Positions 42,564-51,336 are shown, numbered from the stretch's first letter. The stretch: DNA of 64,000 nt from Ilyomonas sp965277535 (GCA_965277535.1 OZ255825.1:3224001-3288000), one strand, 5' to 3'. Program-made: numbers and translations. Notes: generated by a model not told the origin, from the sequence alone.

Positions 42564-42920
42564 CTATTTTACATCGGGTACTTCCTCTATATGGTAATAA
42601 ACCGGCAAACCGCGCTCTTTAGCAAGCTTTACATCATTATCAGCACCTTTAGAATTGCCTTCAATGCGCAACACCGCATCGCATTTTTCCAACAGCCGGT
42701 GCGCAACAGGATATTGAATTTCTTCCCAGGCTTCATCACCGGGCTGTTGCGAACCTGCCAAATGAATTAGGGGCAAAGCTATCCATTCACCAATCATGGG
42801 AACATGTCCTTTTCTAAACAAGGGCAGCGCAACAGATTCAAGTGCGCGAAGGTTGTTCTGCATGAGTACGGCATCGTCGTTGGTGCCGCTTCTGTACGGA
42901 CCTGCAATTAAAATCAGCAT
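42564..42920 (-). CDS. DUF4406 / nucleoside 2-deoxyribosyltransferase-like protein
   Basis: 118 residues. MLILIAGPYRSGT is the N-terminal block of the DUF4406 group, related to nucleoside 2-deoxyribosyltransferases and other small nucleotide-binding Rossmann folds. CDAVLRIEGNSKGADNDVKLAKERGLPVYY is the second family block. A substrate cannot be named. It is on the same strand as, and 60 bases after, the Crp/Fnr regulator. Confidence 0.8.
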   Translation of the reverse strand: MLILIAGPYRSGTNDDAVLMQNNLRALESVALPLFRKGHVPMIGEWIALPLIHLAGSQQPGDEAWEEIQYPVAHRLLEKCDAVLRIEGNSKGADNDVKLAKERGLPVYYHIEEVPDVK

Positions 42921-42980
42921 AATTTCTTTTATTGTTCACACAAAGAAAATGTAGATAAAAACAAAAGATATTAAGGTAGA

Positions 42981-43571
42981 TTAAGAAAGCGTTTTTCCAA
43001 TTTTCTTTTTTCGGATGGCACTTAAAAATTCAGGTGTGATGCCCAGATAAGAAGCAATTTGTTTTTGGCTGACCTGCTTTGTTATGAGCGGATATTTCGC
43101 TAAGAAGTTATCGTATCTTTCTTCAGCAGGCAATGATAAACGTTCTATCATCCGAAGCTGTTCCCTGATATACGCGTTCTGCATTAATATTCTAAAAAAC
43201 CGTTCCCATTTGGGCAGTGTTTCAAACAGCTTGTCTAAATTTTCTTTGCTCAATTGAAAGATGCAACTGTCTTCAATGGCTTCTATGTTTATCATTGCCG
43301 GCTTTGTATTTGCGAAGCAAAACATATCGGTTATCCACCAATCGGCAACTGCAAACATCACCGTAGCTTCTTTGCTTTCAACGTTAACATGATAAGCCCG
43401 TAAAGCACCTGAATGAACATAATTGATATGGCGGCAAACCTGATCTTCTTTTAAAAGGAGAGTCTTTTTAGATACTGGTTTGAATGTGAACAATGAAGTA
43501 ACATAATCTGCTTCATCGCTGCTAAGATGAATGTGTTTGGCGATATGGTTGAGAAGCAAATCGTGCGTCAT
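42981..43571 (-). CDS. Crp/Fnr family cyclic-nucleotide-binding regulator
   Basis: 196 residues. The cNMP-binding beta-roll is visible in LLKEDQVCRHINYVHSGALRAYHVN and NIEAIEDSCIFQLSKENLDKLFE. The C-terminal helix-turn-helix (SQKQIASYLGITPEFLSAIRKK) is the form seen in Bacteroidota Crp-like regulators. The cyclic nucleotide contact residues (RxS) are not clearly kept, so the ligand is uncertain. Confidence 0.9.
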   Translation of the reverse strand: MTHDLLLNHIAKHIHLSSDEADYVTSLFTFKPVSKKTLLLKEDQVCRHINYVHSGALRAYHVNVESKEATVMFAVADWWITDMFCFANTKPAMINIEAIEDSCIFQLSKENLDKLFETLPKWERFFRILMQNAYIREQLRMIERLSLPAEERYDNFLAKYPLITKQVSQKQIASYLGITPEFLSAIRKKKIGKTLS

Positions 43572-43626
43572 GAATCAATTGATTTTTGTTCATTCAAACA
43601 GCTTAGAAAATTAATAAACATACACA

Positions 43627-43698
43627 TCATCCAATTGCTTGCTTCAAATCTTCAATTAAATCTTTCGCATCTTCAATACCTACACTTAACCGAATAAT
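43627..43698 (-). pseudogene. Fossil of the metB 3' end
   Basis: Read on the minus strand, this encodes QIIRLSVGIEDAKDLIEDLK then QAIG and a stop. The end of the intact gene at 44289 encodes LIRLSVGIEDAEDLIEDLRTAIG. The match is far beyond chance and covers exactly the last two dozen codons. No start or upstream part exists. It shows that a second metB 3' end once lay here, and that the toxin-antitoxin module came to lie between the two. Confidence 0.85.
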
Positions 43699-43710
43699 TT
43701 GACAAATTGT

Positions 43711-44015
43711 TTATTTTAATCTTTTTACAAACCAACCTGGTTGTCTATGCAAATGACCTACTGCTAAAATGAAAACTATTTTTTATCTGCGTCTGTTAAA
43801 TAAAGAATTTCATAAGGAAATACTGATAGTGAAGCACTTCTTATATTATTAAATAAAACAAAAGCAAAATCAGGATTGCGGATGATTTTTTCTATTGTAT
43901 TATTCACTGAATTAATAAAGCGATAACCTAAACCAACAGATTGTTCTTCATACCAAACAAAAGCTTCATCAATATCCATCTGAGCCGGTAATTCAATGAT
44001 CACTTGCCAACTCAT
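43711..44015 (-). pseudogene. RelE/ParE family toxin gene, frameshifted
   Basis: The first frame encodes 79 residues (DIDEAFVWYEEQSVGLGYRFINSV...FPYEILYLTD), then stops at 43776. In another frame the conserved RelE/ParE ending IVFILAVGHLHRQPGWFVKR continues to a stop at 43711. The frames join if one A is added to the A6 run at 43779-43784, which would give 101 residues, the normal length. Either a recent one-base loss, expression by slippage, or a sequencing error. The start overlaps the antitoxin stop by 4 bases. Confidence 0.85.
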
Positions 44016-44218
44016 TGTTCATATTTTTTCTTCCATTCATTCCACTCAAGCCCTTCTCCTGAATGTGTCTCATGATACTGAAGTCTTTCTTTAATCAAAT
44101 CTTTTTTCCATTCAGGAATTTGATCAGCCAACTCTTCATCAATACTGTTTAAAAGATCAACTGCCAACTGTTTCCGCTCTTTTGCAGGCAAAGCAAAAAG
44201 TTCTTCTTTGTTAATCAT
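44012..44218 (-). CDS. Addiction module antitoxin (unstable antitoxin family)
   Basis: 68 residues from Met at 44218; the frame extends to 44266 but the family starts at MINKEELF. LPAKERKQLAVDLLNSIDEELADQIPEWKKDLIKERLQYHE matches the small PF09720-type antitoxins that pair with RelE/ParE toxins: an N-terminal helix pair and a Trp-rich tail (LEWNEWKKKYEQ). It overlaps the toxin gene, forming a standard antitoxin-toxin operon. Confidence 0.85.
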   Translation of the reverse strand: MINKEELFALPAKERKQLAVDLLNSIDEELADQIPEWKKDLIKERLQYHETHSGEGLEWNEWKKKYEQ

Positions 44219-44288
44219 GTTATTTCTTTTTACTAAAATAATAAAATTCAAATGCGTTTTAATCATTGAGATTCGAATGTATTATCCA

Positions 44289-45440
44289 TTACCCGATAGC
44301 GGTTCTTAAATCTTCAATCAAATCTTCCGCATCTTCAATGCCTACGCTTAGCCGGATTAAAGAATCTGTCAAACCATTTTTTAAACGCTCTTCTTTCGGA
44401 ATCGAAGCATGTGTCATGGAAGCCGGATGGTTGATTAACGATTCTACACCACCAAGGCTTTCTGCCAACGCAAAAATCTTGGTTGAAGTCAATACTTTTT
44501 TAGCCGCTTCAATGCTATCATCTTTCAAAACAAAACTCATCATGCCACCAAAACCACGCATTTGCTTTTTGGCAACTGCATAACCTGCATGGTCTTTAAA
44601 CCCGCACCAGTACACTGTTTCAACCTTTGGATGATTGCGTAAAAAGTGCGCAATCTGCTCGCCATTCTCGCAATGCCGCTGCATCCGCACATGTAAGGTT
44701 TTAATTCCGCGCAAAACCAAAAAGCAATCCTGCGGACCAGGAACGGCACCACAACTTTTTTGTATAAAATACAAATCATCACGCAGTTTATCATCGTTCA
44801 TAATTAAGCAGCCTTGTATTACATCGCTGTGTCCACCTAAGTATTTAGTGGCACTATGTAATACAATATCAGCGCCCCAATCCAACGGGTTTTGCAGGTA
44901 AGGCGAAGCAAACGTGTTATCCACGCAAACCCAAATACCGTGCGGCTTTGCAAGGTTTGCTACCGCTTCAATGTCGGTAATGTTCATTAATGGATTGGTA
45001 GGCGTTTCTGTCCAAATCAGTTTTGTTTTTTCGTTGATGAATGGCTGGATGTTGGCTACATCCTGCATGTTCACATAATAAAATTTGATTCCAAACTTTT
45101 GAAAAATTTTGCTGAACAACCGATACGTGCCGCCATACATATCGCTGGCTGCAATCACTTCATCGCCCGGCTGCAACAGCTTTATCACGGCATCGGTTGC
45201 TGCCACACCGCTGCTGAATGCGAGGCCATGTTTGCCATTTTCTATTTGGGCCACTGCACGCTCTAACGCAAAGCGCGTGGGGTTTTGCGAGCGGGCATAC
45301 TCATAACCTTTGTTTACACCCGGCGCTTGCTGCACGTATGTTGATGTTTGATAAATTGGCGTCATAATCGCACCGGTTGATGCGTCAGGTTCTACACCTG
45401 CATGAATCATTTTTGTTCCTAAACCCATGTTATTGTTCAT
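44289..45440 (-). CDS. metB: Cystathionine gamma-synthase / trans-sulfuration PLP enzyme
   Basis: 383 residues of the Cys/Met metabolism PLP family. The pyridoxal-phosphate Lys is in HSATKYLGGHSDVIQG. SSGVAATDAV and YEYARSQNPTRFALE are standard blocks. Members make cystathionine or homocysteine from activated homoserine, or cleave cystathionine; sequence does not separate synthase from lyase here. Its last codons are duplicated as a fossil at 43627, beyond the toxin-antitoxin genes. Start at 45440, or Met five residues later. Confidence 0.9.
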   Translation of the reverse strand: MNNNMGLGTKMIHAGVEPDASTGAIMTPIYQTSTYVQQAPGVNKGYEYARSQNPTRFALERAVAQIENGKHGLAFSSGVAATDAVIKLLQPGDEVIAASDMYGGTYRLFSKIFQKFGIKFYYVNMQDVANIQPFINEKTKLIWTETPTNPLMNITDIEAVANLAKPHGIWVCVDNTFASPYLQNPLDWGADIVLHSATKYLGGHSDVIQGCLIMNDDKLRDDLYFIQKSCGAVPGPQDCFLVLRGIKTLHVRMQRHCENGEQIAHFLRNHPKVETVYWCGFKDHAGYAVAKKQMRGFGGMMSFVLKDDSIEAAKKVLTSTKIFALAESLGGVESLINHPASMTHASIPKEERLKNGLTDSLIRLSVGIEDAEDLIEDLRTAIG

Positions 45441-45469
45441 TGAATAATGTTTAATTGTTAATTGTGAAT

Positions 45470-45625
45470 GGGAACACGGATGATACGGATTTCATGCACG
45501 GATGTTCAGGATTTAATATTTAAGATGTAAGATTGAATATTATGGCAAAACCAAACTTCTTCTTTCATCAATATCCCAAAAATCCCAGACATCTCATTCA
45601 TCCCAGTTCAGACAATCGCTGCGGC
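45470..45625 (-). repeat. GGGAT-rich repeat at the asnB stop, with CGGAT units behind
   Basis: On the minus strand GATTGTCTGAACTGGGAT supplies the last codons (ATT GTC) and the TGA stop of asnB, then runs into GGGAT-type units to about 45570. A second degenerate array of ACGGAT units lies at 45475-45505. The first unit is shared with the 3' ends at 51337, 56290 and 61141. Confidence 0.6.
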
Positions 45626-47470
45626 GCTCATATATCTAAAGTCAAAATTATTCTTTTCATGCGCACTTTTTGGCTCTGTTTTTTTTGTCAAAATATTTTT
45701 ATCCAACACGTTTTTATCAACCAGCTTTTTCCGGCTTTCTATAATCATTTCCTGTATGTTTTTATTTTGCATCCATTGTTGTTGCGGTGGTTCATAACCT
45801 ACTTTATCTTTCCGCCAGACAATGTTATAGGGCAAAATGTTTTCCATGCTTTTGCGCAATATCCATTTGGTAAAACCATCCCGAATTTTGAATGTTGAAT
45901 TCAGTGCAAAAACAAATTCAACCAGATCGTGTTGCAAAAACGGCAAGCGGATTTCACGCGAATGCGCCATCGAATTTCTATCGGCATAACGCAGCAGTTC
46001 TTCCAGTCCGAACGTAAATGTATTGTAATGCAAAATATCTTCTAAGCTCTTTACAACAGGCTTGTACAATGTGCTTTCATTGGCGTATCGCAACATAAAT
46101 TCTGTGTTGATGTAGGGCATTTTTTTCAATTGCATGAAAGCACGCCGCTGTAAGCGTTTGGCAGTTTGTTCAGGATAAAATGCAGCCACATAATTTTTGA
46201 TGTTCCATTGCTCAATAAAATGATTTTGTTCTAACGCTTTTTTTTCTTTTTTAAATAAAGAAATATCACTCACTAACAATTGCTGCAAAAACCAATGCAC
46301 ATACTTCTTATAACCACCTAATACTTCATCTGCACCTTGCCCATCCAACAAAACAGTAATGCTTTTTTCTTTTGCCAAGCCATACACCAGATACTGCGTA
46401 AGCACGCTGCTGCTTTGCACCGGCTCGTCCTGGAAGTACATCAATTGCTGCCAATGAGCCGCCCAGTCATCAGCGTTTGGTTTTATCACATATTGTTGAA
46501 CGCCAAAAGCGTTTGCTACTTCTTGGCTCCAAGCCGTTTCGTCTTTTTCAAAGCCGCTGAATCCCGCTGTGAACGCAGCATTGCGCCATTGCGAACCTTT
46601 TTGTTTTTGCCCATAAATGGAGGCCAAAATGCTACTGCTATCCAAGCCACCGCTTAAGCTAGTGCCAACGGCAACATCACTTCGCAAGCGTTTTTGTATA
46701 GATGAAGAAAAGAGTTCAGTGAATTCTTCGATTGCGCTCTTTTCATCAATTAAAATGGTGTTCATTTTGGGCACATACCATTTGCGCAATTTCATTTTTC
46801 CAGCCGATGGAATGATAGATAAACAATTGCCCGGTGGCAACGATAAAATGTCGTTATAAAAGGTAGCCGTTTTCTTGATTGGGTTTTGCACATAGCCCAA
46901 TGCAATGTAGTTTAACATCATCGTGCCATTCAGATTTTTGGGCACGCCGGCTGCGAACAAAGCTTTGATTTCGCTGGCAAAAATGATTTGTTGAAACGAG
47001 CCTCTTTCCGCATAAACCGGATAGTAATACAACGGCTTTTCACCAAATCTATCCCGTGCAATGAACACCGTTTTTTGTTTTGCATTAAATAAGGCAAAAG
47101 CAAACATGCCATCGAAATGATGCAGGCAATCTTCGCCCCAGCAATCATAAGCTGCCGGAATCACTTCGGTATCGGTTGTGGTAGAAAACTGATAACCCCG
47201 GCCGGATAACTCTTCTTTTAATTCAATGTAATTGTAAATCTCACCGTTAAAGATGATGGTATAATGCAGGTAATGAAACGGCTGGGCTGCTTCTTCAGAT
47301 AAATCTAAAATGCAAAGCCGGCGATGGGCAAGGCCAACCGTGTTGTCGTCATTCTTCCAAAAGCCTTCGTTGGCAGGTCCGCGGTGGCGCAGCGCATCTG
47401 CCATCAGTTGCAATTTGTGTTGTTGATTGAGAGATGAATGAGGAGAGAGGATGCCTGCAATGCCGCACAT
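45608..47470 (-). CDS. asnB: Asparagine synthase (glutamine-hydrolysing)
   Basis: 620 residues from the Met at 47470, chosen because Cys2 (MCGIAGIL) must be the N-terminal nucleophile of the glutaminase domain after Met removal. The domain continues with RHRGPANEGFW and FNGEIYNYIELK. The C-terminal synthetase has the PP-loop SLSGGLDSSSI and ends in REIRLPFLQHDLVEFVF. It makes asparagine from aspartate, glutamine and ATP, or amidates a related acceptor as AsnB homologues of surface-sugar or peptide loci do. The last two codons and stop lie within a dispersed repeat. Confidence 0.92.
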   Translation of the reverse strand: MCGIAGILSPHSSLNQQHKLQLMADALRHRGPANEGFWKNDDNTVGLAHRRLCILDLSEEAAQPFHYLHYTIIFNGEIYNYIELKEELSGRGYQFSTTTDTEVIPAAYDCWGEDCLHHFDGMFAFALFNAKQKTVFIARDRFGEKPLYYYPVYAERGSFQQIIFASEIKALFAAGVPKNLNGTMMLNYIALGYVQNPIKKTATFYNDILSLPPGNCLSIIPSAGKMKLRKWYVPKMNTILIDEKSAIEEFTELFSSSIQKRLRSDVAVGTSLSGGLDSSSILASIYGQKQKGSQWRNAAFTAGFSGFEKDETAWSQEVANAFGVQQYVIKPNADDWAAHWQQLMYFQDEPVQSSSVLTQYLVYGLAKEKSITVLLDGQGADEVLGGYKKYVHWFLQQLLVSDISLFKKEKKALEQNHFIEQWNIKNYVAAFYPEQTAKRLQRRAFMQLKKMPYINTEFMLRYANESTLYKPVVKSLEDILHYNTFTFGLEELLRYADRNSMAHSREIRLPFLQHDLVEFVFALNSTFKIRDGFTKWILRKSMENILPYNIVWRKDKVGYEPPQQQWMQNKNIQEMIIESRKKLVDKNVLDKNILTKKTEPKSAHEKNNFDFRYMSAAAIV

Positions 47471-47517
47471 GAGGTGAAGATACAAAAGCCAAAATCAGTA
47501 TCTGAAATAGAATATAG

Positions 47518-47826
47518 TTAAGATGCAACGGATTTTACGATGGCTAATACACCACCAAGAATAGCAAGCAATTGTACAATGCCTGTCCAAAATATAGCTT
47601 TGTAAACATCTGCTTTTGATTGCTCTAATTTCAATTCAAGTTTATGAATGTCTTCTCTAACATGAGAAACGTCTTCTTTTGTTGCAGAAGCTTGCCGTTC
47701 ATTTTTTAGTTCCAATCCAACCACTTCGCCAATCACTTCAACAAACGCAGCGGCTTTTTCATCAGGGAGATGCAAATCTTTTCTCAACAAATCATAAAAT
47801 TTTATTTGAACTGCATTCATGTTCAC
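47518..47826 (-). CDS. Small coiled-coil membrane protein
   Basis: 102 residues: a helical N-terminus (FYDLLRKDLHLPDEKAAAFVEVIGEVVGLEL), a coiled coil (KEDVSHVREDIHKLELKLEQSKADVYK) and one C-terminal membrane helix (FWTGIVQLLAILGGVLAIV). This is the layout of DUF1640/CCDC90-like proteins. Role unknown. Located between asnB and acpH on the same strand. Confidence 0.75.
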   Translation of the reverse strand: MNMNAVQIKFYDLLRKDLHLPDEKAAAFVEVIGEVVGLELKNERQASATKEDVSHVREDIHKLELKLEQSKADVYKAIFWTGIVQLLAILGGVLAIVKSVAS

Positions 47827-47854
47827 AAATGTAACCGATTCTTTTATAAAACAT

Positions 47855-48451
47855 TTACTCGTTACCTAACAACAAATTCAGCTGCTCGTTTGCGTACTTT
47901 TTTACATCCGGAAAAAACACTTCATAACATTGTTTCAATTCGTCGTAATATTTTACAAACGCATCAAAAGCAGCAACGCTGTTGTTCAGGTAAACGGCTC
48001 TGCGTACAACACCGCCAAAGCTTTTATTAATACCATCAATGGTTCTGTAATTGTACAACCAATTCTGTGCTTTCATGTAAGGAAACATTTGCGCAAAACG
48101 TGCGGGCATAACACCAACATAATCATCCAGGGTGCGATACGTTTTTATTGTAAATTCCTGTAGTTGTTGTTGCGTATGCTGTGTTTCATCTAAGGCTAAA
48201 AAATGGTCGTACGCAACATCAACAAAAGCTCCGGCATATGAGCCTACAGCCTCCTTGAAGTATTGCTTTGCGGCGTGTGTAGCTTCGTGCGAATCGGTAA
48301 AAGCATCAATCATCCGGTGCAGGGTAATGCCTTTTTGTATGCTTTCTGTATAAGCAAACTTCTGCTTACCCTTTACAAAATCGCTTATTATGTTGCCAAC
48401 TAAAATATCGGCGTTTCCAAACGATAGATAAGCGTGTGCTAAGTAGTTCAT
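47855..48451 (-). CDS. acpH: Acyl carrier protein phosphodiesterase
   Basis: 198 residues. MNYLAHAYLSFGNADILVGNIISDFVKG and GITLHRMIDAFTDSHEATHAAKQYF are the two AcpH metal-site blocks, HD-related. VDVAYDHFLA gives the third. The enzyme removes the 4'-phosphopantetheine arm from acyl carrier protein, regulating fatty-acid synthesis. Single gene. Confidence 0.9.
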   Translation of the reverse strand: MNYLAHAYLSFGNADILVGNIISDFVKGKQKFAYTESIQKGITLHRMIDAFTDSHEATHAAKQYFKEAVGSYAGAFVDVAYDHFLALDETQHTQQQLQEFTIKTYRTLDDYVGVMPARFAQMFPYMKAQNWLYNYRTIDGINKSFGGVVRRAVYLNNSVAAFDAFVKYYDELKQCYEVFFPDVKKYANEQLNLLLGNE

Positions 48452-48744
48452 CTCCTTTTGTTTTTACCGTTTATCACTTCTCTGTTACAACCGTGTTTTT
48501 ATTCATCCTTGTTTTGGCAAAGCTTTAATAATTGAAAGTAGAACAGCTATAAGCCTTATCCCTATTGAGTTATAGCTATGTTACTGCTTTCATAAGTTCA
48601 AATCAGTTTACCATTCATCACAATCGGTTCTATCACTCTTTCAATTTATCCCAATTCCCTTTTTACCCTTTGTTTCCACCTCTACTTTTACATCGTCAAA
48701 TGATTACAAAAAAACAAATCACAAACATTCTAAACTTTCATTTT

Positions 48745-49197
48745 ATGAAAACAACCCTTGTAAAAGGTAGCATCCTTTCCGCTTTTATGTTTATCGCTTT
48801 TACCATGAGCGCCTTTGCTGCCAACAACGATGTTAGCAAGTATTTAGTAAAGCAATTTCAAAAACAATTTGGCCATGCCACCAATGTAACCTGGAAAATA
48901 ACTTCCAATTTTACATCGGCTACTTTTACGCTCGATAGCGAAAAAACATCTGTATTTTATAATACTACCAACGACTTAATTGCCGTTTCAAAAGAGGTTA
49001 CTGTGCAGGATTTGCCTAAAGCTGCGCAACGTACTCTTGCCAAAAAATACAGCAATAAAACTATTACTTCTGTAATTGATTTTACCGATGGTAACGGCAA
49101 CGAAAGTTACTACATTCAACTGGATAGCAACAACCAAAAAACCATCATTTTGCAATCCGATGCAGCAGGTAACGTATCTGATTTTCAAACACTATAA
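48745..49197 (+). CDS. Secreted PepSY-like small protein
   Basis: 150 residues from the ATG at 48745, which starts a signal peptide (LVKGSILSAFMFIAFTMSAFA); the frame runs back to 48565 without coding sense. The body resembles the BLIP/PepSY-like fold common in Bacteroidota (FQKQFGHATNVTWKI...LPKAAQRTLAKKYSNKTITSVIDF). Probably periplasmic; no known activity. Strong terminator behind it. Confidence 0.75.
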   Translation: MKTTLVKGSILSAFMFIAFTMSAFAANNDVSKYLVKQFQKQFGHATNVTWKITSNFTSATFTLDSEKTSVFYNTTNDLIAVSKEVTVQDLPKAAQRTLAKKYSNKTITSVIDFTDGNGNESYYIQLDSNNQKTIILQSDAAGNVSDFQTL

Positions 49198-49223
49198 GCA
49201 ATCTCCCTTACCTTAAAAAAGTC

Positions 49224-49254
49224 AAGTCTTTCTGCAACGCAGAAAGACTTTTTT
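49224..49254 (+). terminator. Terminator after the PepSY-like gene
   Basis: AAGTCTTTCTGC (49224-49235) and GCAGAAAGACTT (49239-49250) form a perfect 12-pair stem with a 3-base loop, followed by TTTT. Confidence 0.88.
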
Positions 49255-49280
49255 ATGCACGGTACTATGCGGCATTCGTT

Positions 49281-49288
49281 TATTTTTG
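49281..49288 (+). promoter_or_regulatory. -7 box of the deoxyhypusine synthase-like gene
   Basis: TATTTTTG matches TAnnTTTG and lies 19 bases before the ATG at 49308. No clear -33 element. Confidence 0.4.
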
Positions 49289-49307
49289 CGGCTTTAAAAA
49301 TAAAGCT

Positions 49308-50282
49308 ATGAACAAAGGTCCTGTTTCTCAATTCATACAACATCATTACCGCCATTTTAATGCAGCGGCATTGGTTGATGCCGCAAAAGGTTACGAACAG
49401 CATTTATTAGAAGGTGGCAAAATGATGATAACGCTTGCTGGTGCTATGAGTACTGCTGAGTTGGGTATTTCGCTTGCCGAAATGATACGGCAGGGAAAGG
49501 TTGACATTATTAGCTGCACGGGCGCAAATCTGGAAGAAGATATTATGAACCTGGTAGCGCACAACTCGTATAAACGTGTTCCGAACTATAGAGATTTAAG
49601 TCCGCAGGAAGAATGGGATTTGCTTGAAAATGGTTACAACCGTGTTACCGATACCTGCATACCCGAAGAAGAAGCGTTTCGCCGCATTCAAAAGCACATT
49701 CATAAAATCTGGAGCGAGGCGCAAAGTAAGGGCGAGCGTTATTTTCCGCATGAATACATGTACAAATTGTTGTTGAGCGAGGTAATGAAAGAGAGCTATG
49801 AAATACCCGTTGAACATAGCTGGATGATAGCTGCTGCCGAACGCAATTTGCCCATCATTGTTCCGGGCTGGGAAGACAGCACGATGGGTAATATTTTTGC
49901 TTCGTATTGCATCAAAGGCCAGCTCAACCCAAGCACTATGCGCAGCGGCATTGAGTACATGGTTTATCTCTCTAATTGGTACAAAGAGAACAGCGGTGGC
50001 AAAGGTGTTGGCTTCTTCCAGATTGGCGGCGGCATTGCGGGCGATTTCCCCATTTGCGTGGTGCCCATGATGTACCAGGATTTGGAAATGCACGAAATTC
50101 CGTTCTGGACTTATTTCTGTCAAATCAGCGACAGCACTACTTCTTACGGCTCTTACAGTGGCGCTGTGCCCAACGAAAAAATTACATGGGGCAAGCTCGA
50201 CATTCATACACCCAAATACATCATTGAAAGCGATGCTACCATTGTTGCGCCGTTGGTGTTTGCGTATTTGCTGGGCTGGTGA
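49308..50282 (+). CDS. Deoxyhypusine synthase-like protein
   Basis: 324 residues. The deoxyhypusine synthase fold is recognised by ITLAGAMSTAELGISLAEMIRQGKVDIISCTGANLEED, HNSYKRVPNYRDLS and the C-terminal EKITWGKLDIHTPK, which keeps the Lys that carries the aminobutyl intermediate. Bacteria lack eIF5A, so relatives are thought to act in polyamine synthesis, for instance as homospermidine or carboxyspermidine-type enzymes. NAD binding expected. Cytoplasmic, single gene. Confidence 0.9.
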   Translation: MNKGPVSQFIQHHYRHFNAAALVDAAKGYEQHLLEGGKMMITLAGAMSTAELGISLAEMIRQGKVDIISCTGANLEEDIMNLVAHNSYKRVPNYRDLSPQEEWDLLENGYNRVTDTCIPEEEAFRRIQKHIHKIWSEAQSKGERYFPHEYMYKLLLSEVMKESYEIPVEHSWMIAAAERNLPIIVPGWEDSTMGNIFASYCIKGQLNPSTMRSGIEYMVYLSNWYKENSGGKGVGFFQIGGGIAGDFPICVVPMMYQDLEMHEIPFWTYFCQISDSTTSYGSYSGAVPNEKITWGKLDIHTPKYIIESDATIVAPLVFAYLLGW

Positions 50283-50398
50283 TGAGGAAAGCTTCGGGCT
50301 GTGAGTTATGAGCTACGAATAGGAAATACAAAATACAGTTTTATGTACCGGGCGTTTGTAATTCTTGTTAATCGCCTGTTGCGTCGCACTCTTCAACG

Positions 50399-50437
50399 TT
50401 CAGAAAATAAATGGGCTTTCAAGCGAGTGCTATATTT
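50399..50437. repeat. Direct repeat copy 1 (pairs with 51020-51058)
   Basis: ttcagaaaataaatgggctt onwards through caagcgagtgctatattt matches 51020-51058 with few changes. A REP-type intergenic repeat by appearance. Confidence 0.5.
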
Positions 50438-50445
50438 CATCATTT

Positions 50446-50480
50446 AACCTGTCAGGTTCAAAACCTGGCAGGTTTGTTTT
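50446..50480. terminator. Terminator between convergent genes
   Basis: AACCTGtCAGGTT (50446-50458) pairs with AACCTGgCAGGTT (50462-50474), both themselves near-palindromes, followed by TGTTTTTA on the + strand. Serves the deoxyhypusine synthase-like gene and perhaps the convergent gene. Confidence 0.75.
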
Positions 50481-50486
50481 TAAAGT

Positions 50487-50828
50487 TTAGAATGATGACT
50501 TACCACCATGCATTAAAACATCGATTAACATAATTAAACCAAAACCGCCAACAATAAATGCCCAGTATTGCATCTTTATAAAAAACAATGTGTGGCTCGG
50601 CTTGATGATAAATTCTCTTCCAGTTTGTTTATCAATCATAGTTCTACTTTTTGATTCATCATTTAATTTGTTACCAACAAACCAAATGACAATTCCTGAA
50701 ATGATTGCTCCAATAGCTGCACCCATATCTTCGGTTGAACCAGATTTACTGAAGATAAAACTTATCAAAGCTCCAATTGTAACTGCGATAATGAGAACTA
50801 AAAAACCATAACCCTTCCAAAAAATCAT
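50487..50828 (-). CDS. Small three-helix membrane protein
   Basis: 113 residues with three hydrophobic segments: GYGFLVLIIAVTIGALISFIF, AAIGAIISGIVIWFVG and QYWAFIVGGFGLIMLIDVL. A polar loop (DKQTGREFIIKPSHTLFFI) links the last two. No family recognised. Confidence 0.7.
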   Translation of the reverse strand: MIFWKGYGFLVLIIAVTIGALISFIFSKSGSTEDMGAAIGAIISGIVIWFVGNKLNDESKSRTMIDKQTGREFIIKPSHTLFFIKMQYWAFIVGGFGLIMLIDVLMHGGKSSF

Positions 50829-51019
50829 AAGTCTTGTTTTAATTAGTTAATCAATGATTTTAATGTTTGCAATTATAATTATTTTACAAATTGTTGCTTT
50901 TAGCCTGAGGTTTATTAAGCTAAAATTAATTGAGATGGTTTGGTTAAGATGGATTAAATAAATTTATACTACTGATTACCGCGGTTTAACAGTAAAGCAA
51001 TTGCCTACCGGCAGGCAGG

Positions 51020-51058
51020 TTCAGAAAAAAATTGAGCTTTTAAGCGAATGCTATTTTT
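51020..51058. repeat. Direct repeat copy 2, beside a GCCTACCGGCAGGC palindrome
   Basis: Matches 50399-50437. Just before it, gcctaccggcaggc (51003-51016) is a short palindrome seen in many Bacteroidota intergenic regions. Confidence 0.5.
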
Positions 51059-51069
51059 ACCGCTAAGAC

Positions 51070-51154
51070 GCGAAGAAAATACATGCAAAAACAAACGCCG
51101 ACAAGATTTAAAAGCCTTATCGGTGTTTGTTTTTGCATGTATTTTCGTCTTCGC
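51070..51154. repeat. Long hairpin, 36-base-pair stem
   Basis: GCGAAG (51070-51075) plus 30 bases (51076-51105) pair with 51116-51145 and CTTCGC (51149-51154). There is a 3-base bulge, two non-Watson-Crick pairs and a 10-base loop. The core, followed by GTTTGTTTTT, looks like a terminator extended on both sides. No gene in 50829-51336. Confidence 0.7.
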
Positions 51155-51336
51155 AGTAAAAAAATTAGTAGTGCTCTGAAATGCATGATGACTAAATTCT
51201 ACTGGTCTGGTGTCTTCACCGACCAGCCTTTTTTCGGTTTGTGAGGACACAAACCGATAGCATGAATCTTGTGATATAAAAAAATGTTATCCCACAAATC
51301 CCGAATATCCCATCTATCCCAGTTCAGACAATCTTC

